From: Ophiocordyceps camponoti-saundersi (nom. inval.)
Taxonomy: Eukaryota; Ascomycota; Sordariomycetes; Hypocreales; Ophiocordycipitaceae
Direction: 5' to 3'
DNA length: 64,000 nt
Assembly (NCBI GenBank): GCA_003339415.1
Contig: PDHQ01000007.1
Coordinates: 62,001 to 126,000, forward strand
Of the stretch, positions 21,654 to 32,834 are shown piece by piece. The notes under the pieces were generated by a model. That model made no database searches and was not told the origin of the DNA. It was given only the letters and a program-made list of their open reading frames with translations. The position numbers were made by a program, and so were the translations under genes. Position 1 is the stretch's first letter, and every line of letters begins with the position of its first letter.

Positions 21654-24233
21654 ATGCCCGTCTCCGATAGGAATCCGCAGACGCTTTACGACAAGGTGCT
21701 TTCGCATCATATCGTCGACGAGAAGCTTGATGGCACCATCCTTCTCTATATCGGTTCGTCGGGCTTCTACCACCTTCTACCGTCCATCTGAAACGAGGCG
21801 GTTCGCTGACATTTAATTGTGTTCTTTCTTGCAGATAGACATCTGGTTCACGAAGTTACTTCACCGGTGCGACGCGTCGTTTCTTCATACACTGGGTCTG
21901 TTGCCTCTTTCTCGTGACTGACCAGCTTCGCCTCCATATAGCAAGCTTTCGAAGGTCTAAGGAATGCCGGGCGTCAGGTTCGGAGACCGGATTGCACTCT
22001 GGCCACGACGGATCACGTATGTTCTATCCTCAACTTGTGTGTACATGCGTGAGTGTACGGGCATGGTTAACAAACGTGCGCTCGCTAGAATGTGCCGACG
22101 ACATCGCGCAAAGGTCTCAAAGACATTGCCTCTTTCATCGAGGAGGACGATTCGCGGACGCAGTGCGTGACGCTCGAGGAAAACGTCAAGGACTTTGGCA
22201 TTACCTACTTTGGCCTCGGCGACAAGAGACAGGGCATTGTTCACGTCATAGGTCCTGAGCAGGGCTTCACCCTTCCCGGCACTACCGTCGTCTGCGGCGA
22301 CAGCCACACTTCTACGCACGGCGCCTTTGGGGCCCTGGCCTTTGGCATTGGTACTAGCGAGGTCGAGCACGTACTTGCGACGCAGTGCCTCATCACCAAG
22401 CGCAGTAAGAACATGCGCATCCAGGTCGATGGCGAGCTCATGCCTGGCGTTGGCTCCAAGGACGTCGTCCTCCACGCCATTGGCAAGATTGGAACCGCCG
22501 GAGGCACTGGCGCCGTCATCGAATTCTGCGGCTCTGTCATCCGCGCCCTTAGCATGGAGGCGCGCATGTCCATCTGCAACATGTCCATCGAGGGCGGTGC
22601 GCGGGCCGGCATGGTTGCGCCGGATGATATCACCTTTGAGTATCTTCGGGGCCGCCCCCTGGCGCCGCGGTACGGCTCGGCCGAATGGGACACCGCCGTG
22701 GCCTTTTGGCGCTCGCTCAGGTCCGACGCTGATGCGCGGTACGACATCGACGTCTTCATCGACGCCAAGGACATTGTTCCCACCGTCACCTGGGGCACCA
22801 GCCCGGAGGACGTCGTCCCCATCACTGGCCGTGTTCCGGATCCGGAGACGTTCGCCTCTGAGGGGAAGCGGGTGGCCGGCCGTCGCATGCTCGAATACAT
22901 GGGGCTCAAGCCCGGCACGCCGATGCGTGACATTGTCGTCGACAAGGTCTTCATCGGCTCCTGCACCAACTCGCGCATCGAGGACCTTCGTGCCGCCGCC
23001 ACCGTCGTAAGCGGTCGGCGCATCGCTTCCAATATCAAGCGCGCCATGGTCGTGCCGGGATCGGGTCTCGTCAAGCGTCAGGCTGAGGAAGAGGGCCTCG
23101 ACCAGGTCTTCATCGACGCCGGCTTCGAGTGGCGCGAGGCCGGTTGCAGCATGTGCCTCGGCATGAACCCGGATATCCTCTCACCTCAGGAGCGCTGCGC
23201 CAGCACCTCGAATCGTAACTTTGAGGGCCGTCAGGGCGCCGGCGGACGCACCCACCTCATGTCTCCCGTCATGGCTGCCGCCGCCGCCATCGTAGGGAAG
23301 CTGGCTGACGTGCGGGAGCTGACGTCTGGCGAGACGAAGAGTTCTACGACTACGGAGACGAAGACGGCACCATGGCCTGGTCAAGCCGACGAAACCGCCA
23401 GCGAAGTGGACGCCAACGACGACGACAAAGCCGATCGGGTCGACGACCAGCCCGCGGATTCCCAGCCTCACACCAACACGTCCGTCTCCCCATCCTCTTC
23501 CGCCGGCCTTCCCAAATTCCTCACGGTCAAGGGCATCGCAGCGGCGCTGGACATGGTCAACGTCGACACGGATGCCATCATCCCCAAGCAGTTCCTCAAG
23601 ACGATCAAGCGGACCGGTCTTGGCAGCGCCCTCTTCCACGGTCTGCGTTACGAGCCATCGGACGGCAGCGAAAAGCCCGACTTCGTCCTCAACCGAGACC
23701 CCTGGCGCGCCTCTCGCATCCTCGTCTGCACCGGGGCCAACTTCGGCTGCGGCAGCTCGCGCGAGCACGCGCCTTGGGCCCTCCTCGACTTCGGCATCAA
23801 GTGCGTCATCGCCCCGTCCTTTGCCGACATATTCCACAACAACATGTACAAGAACGGCATGCTCCCCATCGTCATCCCCTCCGGGTCCGACATCGAAGCC
23901 GTCGCGGCCGAGGCGAGGGCCGGGCGCGAGCTCGAGATAGATCTACCCGCTCAGGTGGTACGTTCGGCCACGGGAGACGTCCTCTGCGGCTTCGAAGTCG
24001 AAGAGTTCCGGAAGCACTGTCTCGTCAACGGGCTGGATGATATCGGCCTGACGATGCAGCTCGAGGATAAGATTGCGGAGTTTGAGAGGGAGAGGACCCG
24101 GACTGCGCCTTGGCTCGATGGCACGGGGTACCTCCGTCGCAAGGGGGGCAGAGGGGGCAAGCTGGCGGCCAAGGCCGTACCAGTACCGATGACGAATCGG
24201 GGTGAGGCCAAGAACGAGCCGTTGGATTGGTGA
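21654..24233 (+). CDS. LEU1: 3-isopropylmalate dehydratase (isopropylmalate isomerase)
   Basis: Four exons, 21654-21753, 21835-21866, 21942-22016 and 22089-24233, give 783 aa (yeast Leu1 is 779). It isomerises 2- and 3-isopropylmalate in leucine biosynthesis and is a cytosolic Fe-S enzyme of the aconitase family. Visible features: N-terminal [15 protein letters not shown], the substrate loop [13 protein letters not shown], the cluster cysteines ([12 protein letters not shown] and [10 protein letters not shown]), an acidic linker rich in Asp/Thr/Ser, and the C-terminal swivel domain ([14 protein letters not shown] and [13 protein letters not shown]). Fungi fuse the LeuC and LeuD parts, as here. 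Exons 1-3 are short (100, 32 and 75 nt) and the first donor is GTTCGT, so the first 69 residues are easily lost in automatic calls. It converges with RKM5. Confidence 0.96.
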
Positions 24234-24251
24234 TGGGATGATCCGAACATA

Positions 24252-24284
<33 letters not shown>

Positions 24285-24440
24285 TGAAGGAAAAACAGGT
24301 AGCGAGTTTGATGATTTCTTCTCTTTATAACTTGGTCCTTGCCCGGTAAGGTAGTTGACGGCGGGAATAAAAGCCGCCATCAGGGGTATTTCACCCCTTT
24401 GCTTGCTCCCGATCACCTTGTTCCACCCCCTTTTGCCCTG

Positions 24441-25586
24441 CTACGAATCCTTGAGCAAAGCAACGTGAATGACGAAGCCAGATTCCGGCCTCAGCTCAAG
24501 AGGAAGCATCTCCGCCGGCACACGCCAGACATGAAACTCCTCAAGAAAAAGATAGATCCAATTCCGAAAGACGTCATGGCTTCTCAGCTGCTGAGCGACG
24601 ATGCAGGCACAAGGCGAAGAAGCCTCCTTCTCAACCTCATCATCATCATTCTCAGCCTTGAAACGACAGACATCAACGCAAACGCGAGTAAAGCCCGGAA
24701 GAAGAGCCTCGTTAAAGACGCAATCCGACGCGACGACCAGATCGAAAGACGCAGCAGGTTCACAAAACGATTTCGTAACCTTGTCTGAATCCCAATCCAG
24801 CGAACGGAAGGAATACGAAGGTGTGGCGCGAGGAAGAGGCGTTTTGATACTTTGTTTTTGCTTTCTGTGTTTTTGTCTTTTATGTTGAGGTTGAGGCTCG
24901 TTGTCATCTTCTTGGTGGAGGTCTTCGGAAAGGCCTGCTGACATCATGTTCCTTCGCAGTAATCTTGATACGTACGTCTGGTCTGAGAAGACGTAGCTTG
25001 AAGCTCGGGAATGGAAGGCGAGGCCGTTTAGGGGTGAGATTCCGCATCCTAGTTCTAGGATATGCTTTGGATTGTTTAGGGCGTTGAGAAGGTTCGTTGC
25101 ATGGGATGAGGAGAGCCATGTTGCGAAGAGGGGTGTTACTTTCCAAAGGACTGAATTTTCATCTCCATCGTTATAAACAAGGAGTTTAGCAGATTCATAA
25201 AACTCTCAGCATTAACCGTCAGATGAGATGCGATCAGATACGCACAAGGGAGTGGAAAACAGACCAGCTCCCGTCGTACCAGCTTCCCTATCCGAAGCAA
25301 GCAAAGAAGGAGATTGGTAGAGCGTCACCTCCAAATTACCAACCATGACCTGCACGGACCCAGCTTTGGGATCGACGAAGCCCAGATCCCGCCATGAGAG
25401 AGGCTGCTGAGCGTATAAGAGGAAGGTCTCTTCTTCCGCGTCGGAAATCTCTTCCCCCAGTAGGGTCGTGAGACGGGATTTGCATGTACCTTGTGTCGAT
25501 GTCGTTGTCGACATGATGTTAAAGAGAGGGGGGGGGGGATAAATCGACGAGAGGGAGAGGACCGAGGAATCGATCGTCCTGGACAT
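24441..25586 (-). CDS. RKM5: ribosomal protein lysine methyltransferase, Rkm5 type
   Basis: Two exons, 25586-25265 and 25150-24441, give 343 aa. A second in-frame ATG 24 codons downstream (MSTTTSTQG) may be the real start, giving 319 aa. The junction joins REAGTTGA to VLWKVTPLFATW, a segment typical of the family. The Rossmann-fold AdoMet motif is ILELGCGISPLNGL, followed by SYVFSDQ, FDLVVASDCVFNEAL (post-I/acidic loop) and a C-terminal WRVPAEMLPLELR and SGFVIH. Yeast Rkm5 monomethylates ribosomal protein L1 and belongs to the METTL21 group (family knowledge). The 114-nt intron uses a weak GTCTGT donor. The middle exon has an unusually acidic/Gln/Lys-rich insert (EDDNEPQPQHKRQKHRK). Codon use looks more A-rich than that of the neighbours. 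Confidence 0.85.
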
Positions 25587-26219
25587 GTGATGATGATGAT
25601 GGATATCTTTGCTTCCAAGTTCTGCCGCATCCTACCGCCTACACCGTCTGCCGAGACCATCTGTTCTGTGGAGACTCTCTGTCTGTCGAATGAAGATTCA
25701 CGTGACGAATTCAAGATGGTCCACTTGCGTTACTCCCTATCAAGACGCATCTCGGTAGAATGGAGTCTCTGCCTCTCTGGATGATGCCCGTCTACTCGTT
25801 GAATTCTCCTCCTCTCCTCTCTCTTCTTTTGTGGTGGCGATTCATTGCGTCCCAGACTTCCCTCCCTTTCCCCCGGCCACACTTCTCAGTAGCCGCTGCT
25901 CGAGGCAGTGTAAGAGAGTAAAGAGAAAAACCCGAGTTCCCCTTCCCATGCGTACCATCCATGCGTACCACCCATGCCCAGAAGTCAAGCCGCCTCCCAT
26001 TCGTTGAGCTTCACCCGCAGTCCCATGTCGCGGAGAAGAGGCCGAATGAGGAAATAGAGGAGAAAAAAGAAAAGAAAAGAAGATAAAGACAAGGAGAAAA
26101 AAGAAAGGAAAAGGGGCTGAGGAAGGGTGAAGGAGGAGACGAGACACTTGTGCATGTGTACGTGCCCCCCCGTGTTGCTCCCGTCTCGTTCAACAAAAGA
26201 AAGAAAGAGAGATCCGCGG
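25587..26219. other. intergenic between RKM5 and FRQ1
   Basis: Promoter of RKM5 and 3' flank of FRQ1. An A/G-rich tract at about 26050-26115 and the G-run at 25528-25538 (inside the RKM5 leader exon) are the only notable sequences. Confidence 0.45.
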
Positions 26220-27098
26220 CTACACAAGCCCGTCGTACAGCGACAAGGCCGAAACGATAGTCTCGTCGCGTTTGCTCCCCTCCTTGAACTCATCCATGTC
26301 CAAAGAGCCGTTCTCGTCCTTGTCCATCATGCGAAAGATCTTGCGAACCCGCTTCTCGGGAGTGTCTTCGTCTTCAGGCAGCTTGACCATAGACCCCACC
26401 TGCGCTTGCGCGTCAGCATCCACAATAGGCAGGACAACAGCAAAGCAAGGCGTCTCACCATTTTATAGATGGCCTCGACAATCTGGAGCATCTCGTCGTA
26501 GCTTATCTTGCCGTCGCCATCAATGTCGTACAGCTGAAAGGCCCAATCCAGCTTATCTTCCATCTTTCCGCGGCTCGTGACACTCAGGGCGCAAATGAAC
26601 TCTTTGAAATCAATCGTTCCTGATTTATCGCTGTCGAAGACGTTGAACACGTAGTCGGCGAAGGAACTTGGATCTCCAAAGGGAAAGAATTGTCGGTAGA
26701 TTTTCTGAAACTCCTCTTTGGTGAGCATGCCCGATGGGCAGTCCTTGAGGAAGCCTGTATTATTTTTCATTGGCTTGTCAGCATGTGAAACCGGCTGAGC
26801 TCGCGGGATACTGGCATCGGCCTACCCTTGTACCATTGTTGCAGTTCCTTCTTATCGAAGTGGGTCGACTTTTGAAGCTCGACGAGTTGCTCTTGCGAGA
26901 GTTTTGACTGTCTGCGCAACGTCAGCGATGAACAGCCACAATCAATATCGGGACGCTTAGTCCCTCCATCGTGTCTGCCTGCCCTGGCTCCTCCTTGAGT
27001 TTAAAGAGAGGCCACTTCTTTCCATTCTCGCTCACAGACGAAGATCTTGTTTCCACTGAATAAAAAAACAAAAAGGGCTCAACTCACGATTTCCCCAT
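26220..27098 (-). CDS. FRQ1: neuronal calcium sensor 1 / frequenin homologue
   Basis: Four exons in coding order: 27098-27088, 26911-26826, 26754-26459 and 26399-26220, giving exactly 190 aa, the family's standard length. It begins MGKSQSKLS, an N-myristoylation signal (Gly2). The first EF-hand is degenerate ([10 protein letters not shown]), as in the family. Three loops look competent: [24 protein letters not shown] and [12 protein letters not shown]. The protein ends YDGLV. In yeast Frq1 activates the phosphatidylinositol 4-kinase Pik1 at the Golgi, and in filamentous fungi NCS-1 affects growth and calcium tolerance. Exon 1 contributes only 11 coding bases (ATG GGG AAA TC), so the myristoylation signal depends on a 176-nt first intron being spliced. 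All junctions keep frame. Confidence 0.95.
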
Positions 27099-28580
27099 AT
27101 CGTCGTATCACCGAAACCGAGGCGCGCTTCGGCGTCTGTGAAGCGGGCCCGATGCGCGGGGGAGGGGGAGGGGGCTGTGGGAGAGGAGGTCCACGTTCCG
27201 CCGCGCGAGCAGCAAAAGATAAGAAGAGGAAAAACTATGGCTCTCGGAGAGGAACCGAGAAGGTGTTGGCAACAGAAAAGAGACAAGTCGATACGATAAC
27301 GGTGAGGAGAGAGGACCGAATTCGAGCGGACGGCGGGGTTGAGTTGAAAGCGGGGGGTGGAGAGGAGGAGGAGAGGAAGGAAATTCGCGCCGATGCCGAA
27401 GATGAACGAGCCGAGACGTCGCGGAGAGGAGTCAGGGAGGATGAAAAGAGAAAGAAGAGAGAGAGATGGAGAGAATATGTCGTAAAATATCGCGTCTTTT
27501 TTTCCCCTTCTTTCTAACTGTTGAAGTGGCAGAGAAAGAGGTGAGTAAAAGGTGGACGGAGCAGCGAGGTGAGGCGGAGAGGCTGATGACTGGAGGTACC
27601 CGATACATCCCACTAATCCAGTGCTCCGGTACCGGGCCATTAGGCGGGCTGAGGCTGTGGCATGGAGGTACCCCGCCTAAAGGACGCAGGGCACAGGGCA
27701 CAGACTGCCTGTGCCGGTCTACGGATACAGAGATGGGGGCTGCGCCACGCGCAGATCAAGTTCAACCTTGGCATCACATCAGCCATTCTTCTTCATGTTG
27801 GTGTCGTGACGATGATTGCCGGGGTGGTATAGATTTTTAGATTACGGCGTGCCTTTGAATGTAATGAATGTGTATAAAGACTTGTACATAGTCAGGCTAT
27901 TATCGGACATGGGAACCACCATCGTTTCAGCTTTGGCCGGAGAGTGTCGAGGATGATGATTCAGGTGTAGTCCGTATATGTGTAATTGCCATACACACGA
28001 ATGGGCTTCATTTCGAGAACAACCTCTGCCTCACTCCGTCACTACCTACACACATACATACATGCACCTATCCACCATCCTATCTATGTATGTTTGTACG
28101 CCCTATCCTGTTGGTAGCACATGTCTTTCATACTATCGTAATGATCCAGTTCAACTTACACAGCCCCCTTCCCTTCCCGTCTCCTCCCCTCCTTCGTCCC
28201 AACAGCAACGCCGTCAATCCGTCGAATCCGAACAAATGAGGTGCTCTTCGAGTCATTCAACATACATACAGCGACTCGTAACACCGGCTGCTAACCCGGA
28301 CAGGGGAACAAACAAGTCATTCCAACATTAGTCGATATCGATGCAATTATTCGTCAACACATACTCGGGTACAGACATACAGACATATAGACATACGTTG
28401 TCGTGTGTTATTGTTGCGCCATCCGCTTTGCATCATGATAAGAAACCAGCCCACCCCTTGAATATGCCAATGCTCAAACGACTAAGCGCCCAAAGGAAGA
28501 AGAAAGGAGGAAAAACATCACCATCCATCCCCACCAGCCAGCCTCCGCCTCATACAAACTACCTACCTAGGTAATAGGCT
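27099..28580. other. gene-free stretch, promoter of FRQ1 and 3' flank of CDC45
   Basis: On the minus strand 27130-27520 is pyrimidine-rich and looks like the FRQ1 leader. The remainder contains GGTACC-type motifs, CATACATACAT repeats near 28050-28065 and an ACTACCTACCTAGGTAAT motif at 28558-28575. No coding sequence was recognised. Confidence 0.45.
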
Positions 28581-31254
28581 CTAGCTCACCACAACCTTCA
28601 TGCTCAAGCTCTCCAAAAAGGCCCCTAGATCCTCCTTCTTAACTTCGACCACGCAGTTGTCGAAGCTGTCGATTCGAACCCGAGCCTTGGTCTCGGCGAC
28701 CACCTCCTGAAAGGCGTTGCCGAATCGGTTTCGACCGTAGCCCCTTTCACCATCGCCCGCGTCCGACTCGTCCTCGGAGCTAGACGACTCCGAGCCGTCT
28801 TCGTCCTCTTCTTCTTCTTCTTCGTCGTCGTCGTCGTCGTCGCTGTTGTTGTCGTAGTCGTCTTTACCTTGAGCCCGCTTCGCTGCACGTTTCTCGGCCC
28901 TGATCCTGTCTTTAGCCTTGCGATCCTCTTCTTTCGCCCGCGTCCGAGCCTCCTTCTCTTCGCGCCTCTTCTTGGCGGCCTCTCGATCGACGAAGCTCGT
29001 GTCGGGTCCGCCTCCGCCACCGGTGCCGACGACGACGTAGACGCCGCGCCGCTCGTTGAGGCTCGCCACCACCAGGGGCGTCCCGCGTCCGCCGTGCGAT
29101 AGCTTTCCGTGAGACTCCCTCTCCTGCTCCGCGAGCGCCTCTCCCACCCAGAGCGCCAGCTTCGTCAGGGCCGCTGGGTGCGTAAAGAGTGCCACGTCTG
29201 GGCCGTCCTTCACCACACACATGCGAAAGGCTCGCAGGTGCTTGATCTGCTTCTTGTTGATGAGCGACGTGCCTGTGCGGTAGATGGCACGATACATGAA
29301 CTGTGCTGTGGGCAGACCGGCCTTGAGAGCTTCGATGCTGTTTGTTGTTATCGCCCCGTTAGCCTTGGCCATCTCATTATTGCCCGTGTCGTCGAGACTT
29401 ACTTTTCCAACGCGTCGTACGCTTCCCAGAACCTGACGACCCATTCGTCGCTTCGACCGGACTCGTCCGTTTGCCCGTTCCCTTTTCGACTGGCCCTGTA
29501 ACCGCCGTCAGCTGCCGGCGTCTGTCTGCCGACCTCGAGCAGAGCCCCGATGACGACGCCGACATCTTGCGCACTGAGAGTCGCCCGCCAACCCCAGCTT
29601 CGGACAAAACCCCACCCGTCTCTTGCGCCACCTCGGTCCTTGCCGTCCGTGTCGACTGCCGGGACCATCTCGCCCAGGTTGTAGAGGGAGCCGTACTTGA
29701 GCAGCTTCGCCCGCAGCTCGCGCTTGAGCATCATGTCCATGTGTACGTAGCTCTGCTTGCATTGCGCGAGGCTGACGCCCATCTTGGCCAGCAGCTTGTG
29801 AAGCCGCTTGATGCCCGTCTCGCTCCACGTCTTGAGCCGGGAAAACAGGTAGGGCGAGTGCAGCATGCTGTCGTATAGACTCCAGTGCCGGATCAGGAGA
29901 AATCGAGGTTCGGGCGATAGGCGGATCCCCGTATCTTCGGGATTGCGGGCCGTCGTCGGGATGAGTCCCGTGTTCTCGGGCACGACCCGGCCGTTGGTCA
30001 GCTCGGGCGGGTTCAATCGCCGGACCTCGTCCCGCAACAGTTGCCGGAGCCGGGCTCCCCTGACGCCCATCCAACCCGTCGGCCGGCCCCGATCTGATCC
30101 ACGAACCGGCGCGGCGATGCCCGACGACGACCGCCCGTATATTTCCATCGATGTCACTCCGACAATGGTGAGCCACAATATATCGTTGTTCTCCCGGCCG
30201 AGTTCCGATGCCAAAGAGTACATCATCGAAGAGATGGGCTCCGCAAAGGAAGAGCCCAGTTTGTAGTACTTTTGGAGCACCGCTTCGTGTTGCGCTCGCA
30301 TCCGGATGAGCTTCCTCTTCAGCGAACGGGCCGACGGGACGGGCGCTGACGGCTCGGCCGAGTCACTGAAGATGCCGGCGTCTGGATCTCGGAGCGACAA
30401 CAGACCCCTCGGACGGTGCTCCACGGGAATTGAACTAGACTGCAATGCGTCAGAAGGCAATTGAGGGCTCGGGACATTTGCTCACGTACAGAATTACTTC
30501 TCCGCCGTTGATGTGGTCTATCTTCGTCGTCACTCGAGTCGTCTTCGTTGCCGTCGGACCAACTCTTTCGTTTTTGGCCGGTGCGGGCCTCGCTCTGATC
30601 TGGACTGTCTTGGTCTTGGTCATCTTCGTCTCCTAGATCCTCGTCATCTTCGTCGACGTCTGGCATATCGATGAGAGCGAGGTAGGCCTCCCCTTCGGCC
30701 TGAAGGTCCTCCTCAATGTCACCATCGTCAAAGACGACAATGCCTCCGCCCGTGGCCTTGTAATGGCGTCCGATGCACCCGCCCTCGACACCGAGCGGGC
30801 TTCTAGCCTGGAAAGAAGCGGCCGTTTCCGTCTCGGGCTGAAGAGGAAAACCACCAAAGACGTTGCCCAGATTCCACGGCCGATGGGCATCGACCACCCA
30901 GACCTCGACTCCGCTATATGGATGCTCCTGATCCTCCGACTCCAGACCCATGAGCGGGCCGAGATCGACCATACCACCGACGCCTAAGCACACGACGACA
31001 CCTCCACTGCCACCCTGACTCTCCATCATGGGGACGACGAGCTCCCTTCCGGCGGTTTCCAAGTCACCGTAGCCAGCAATGGGCTGGATCTTGTGTGGGA
31101 TGTAGTCATGCTTGAGTAGACGGGTGAGGATCCGACAGGCGCAGAGGGCATCTGGTTCGAGGGCGACGAGGACAAGGACAGGCGGAGATAATGGATGGCG
31201 GGTATTTTGCAGGTGGGCGTAGAGTTTCGATATCAAGGACCGCGGGAGGTACAT
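28581..31254 (-). CDS. CDC45: DNA replication initiation factor Cdc45
   Basis: Three exons in coding order: 31254-30490, 30439-29403 and 29337-28581, giving 852 aa. It opens MYLPRSLISKLYAHL. A DHH-like N-terminal domain shows VLVALEPDALCACRI, IAGYGDLETAG and VWVVDAHRPWNLGNVFG. An acidic, basic-ended loop (DEDDEDLGDEDD to QRRR, about 190-255) follows, as in other Cdc45 proteins. The central helical region contains SLYDSMLHSPYL and AKMGVSLAQCKQSYVHM. A long Asp/Glu/Ser run lies near the C-terminus. Cdc45 is part of the CMG helicase with Mcm2-7 and GINS and loads at origins at G1/S. Introns are GTACGT to TTGCAG and GTAAGT to AACAG. The loop lengths make it longer than yeast Cdc45 (650 aa). A cluster of MCB-like elements lies upstream. 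Confidence 0.93.
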
Positions 31255-32834
31255 GACTGTCAAGATGTTGGCGAGATCATGGAGCGAGGAGGCGACCAGC
31301 GGCGCGTCGTGTCTGGAGGTGGCGACAGGCCTCGAAGCAGGGGCATTAAGCGATGTGGTGGATCAATGGATGGAAGAATGGATAAGAGGCGCGCCAAAGA
31401 TACTGAGCTGCCTTTGTGAAGGCGAGTAGAAAAGCTGTGCACAAAGAGGATATGTGGTGAGTGAGTCCAAGGTACAAAGACGGACGCGCTGGAGAAGAAG
31501 AACGCGTGCTAGACGCGATGGCGACGGACAGGGGAGGGAGGTACCTGGAGAGATACAACGGTGAAAGCGGGGAGACGGGGTTGAGTGCGGCAAATTTGGC
31601 GGAGGACCTGCAGAAGATGCTGGTACTTTTCGGTTGCTTTTCAGGTACCTGGTGTGATGGTCGCTAAATCTGGCTTCCCTGTCACTGTCACTGTGAGAAT
31701 TATCTTGTCCACGGTCCGCGATGACGATGAAAGCGGCTCATTACAGGCATCATTATCTAGGTATCCATACACGCATCTATGTATGATGATCTAGCTACTA
31801 CCTATCTATAGCAGTATCTGTGTACCTGCTGAATGCGACGGCACTTCGCATCACAATGCGAGCTTACCTCTAGGCTCTACGGCTACCTGCTCTACTATTA
31901 CGAATAGTACGGACAATACGAACCGGTCTGCAACGCCTCTCCCTCCCTCCCTCGCTCCCTTCATTCGGTCGCTTCATGTCGTCAGTCTCCCTTTTTTTTG
32001 TCTGCCTTCAAAGCGCGCCCGCACGCTTTGGTATAGTGAATGGTGCAACCTTGTGCGGATAGATGCTACGATACGGACATACGAAGTACATAGACCTCAG
32101 CTGTCGCCCGCATCTCAGATGCATGTCACGTACGGGATACGGATATGCTTGTACTACGCATAGCGCCCGATCCAAACGTCGGAGTGGGGAGAGTGAAAGA
32201 AGCGAGCTTTCAATGAGACATGGCGTCTTCCGAGGAGTAACTACGCACAAGTCCGGATAGAAGCACGGCACATGATTCCACCAACGAGAGCAAGATAGAG
32301 AGAAGGATGAAAAAAAGAAAATCCAAACGAAAATCATAGATCGAGCATCTCGCGGCGTTTATCGTCGCCCGAAGCCCCGGGTTACCGGACATCTCGATAT
32401 TCCGAGCTGGATGCCCCAAAGACCGCCGATGACCGAGCGGCTATTTCCGAGATCGACTCGTCCGTGGCATCTGCTCCGATGGCCTGCAGCTATTCTCAGC
32501 TGCAAAGATGCCTGGCTCCTTCATCCGCGTGGGGCTCGGGCCACGGGAAGACGGCAGCTCGTTGCCCAATGCGGCATGGTAGACCAACTTCTGTACGGTG
32601 CTTCTCTCCGGAGCGCTCCCGCGACCCCTTGCTTTGGTCGCAAGAAATTGCCTGTCGCCTCCGGCGGCTCGCACGTCGGAGCACCGTGACCGAACCCCGG
32701 TCGAACCCCCAGCTGGGCCCAACATGGCCATGGCAGTCAAATACTACCCCATGTATCCTGATCCGTACCTTCTTCCTCTCTCCTCACCTTTGTTACCTAA
32801 CAAATAACATCCGTCAATCCTCCCTCGTCTCTTC
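31255..32834. other. divergent promoter region between CDC45 and the MFS transporter gene
   Basis: 1.6 kb without a supported gene. The CDC45 side holds ACGCG elements. The middle has GGTACCTGG repeats near 31541-31550 and 31648-31655, and CTATCTATAG-type sequence near 31800. The right part precedes the transporter start. Confidence 0.45.
31483..31517. promoter_or_regulatory. cluster of three MCB-like (ACGCGN) elements upstream of CDC45
   Basis: GACGCGC at about 31482-31488, a perfect ACGCGT palindrome at 31502-31507 and GACGCGA at about 31511-31517 all lie within 36 bp, some 230-260 bp upstream of the CDC45 ATG. MBF binds ACGCGT and drives G1/S transcription of replication genes in yeasts. 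Density and location support the same control here. Function is inferred. Confidence 0.5.

Noticed and set aside
27047..27517. Plus-strand frame of 156 codons rich in Arg/Glu
   Set aside because: Antisense to the pyrimidine-rich FRQ1 leader; composition-driven.
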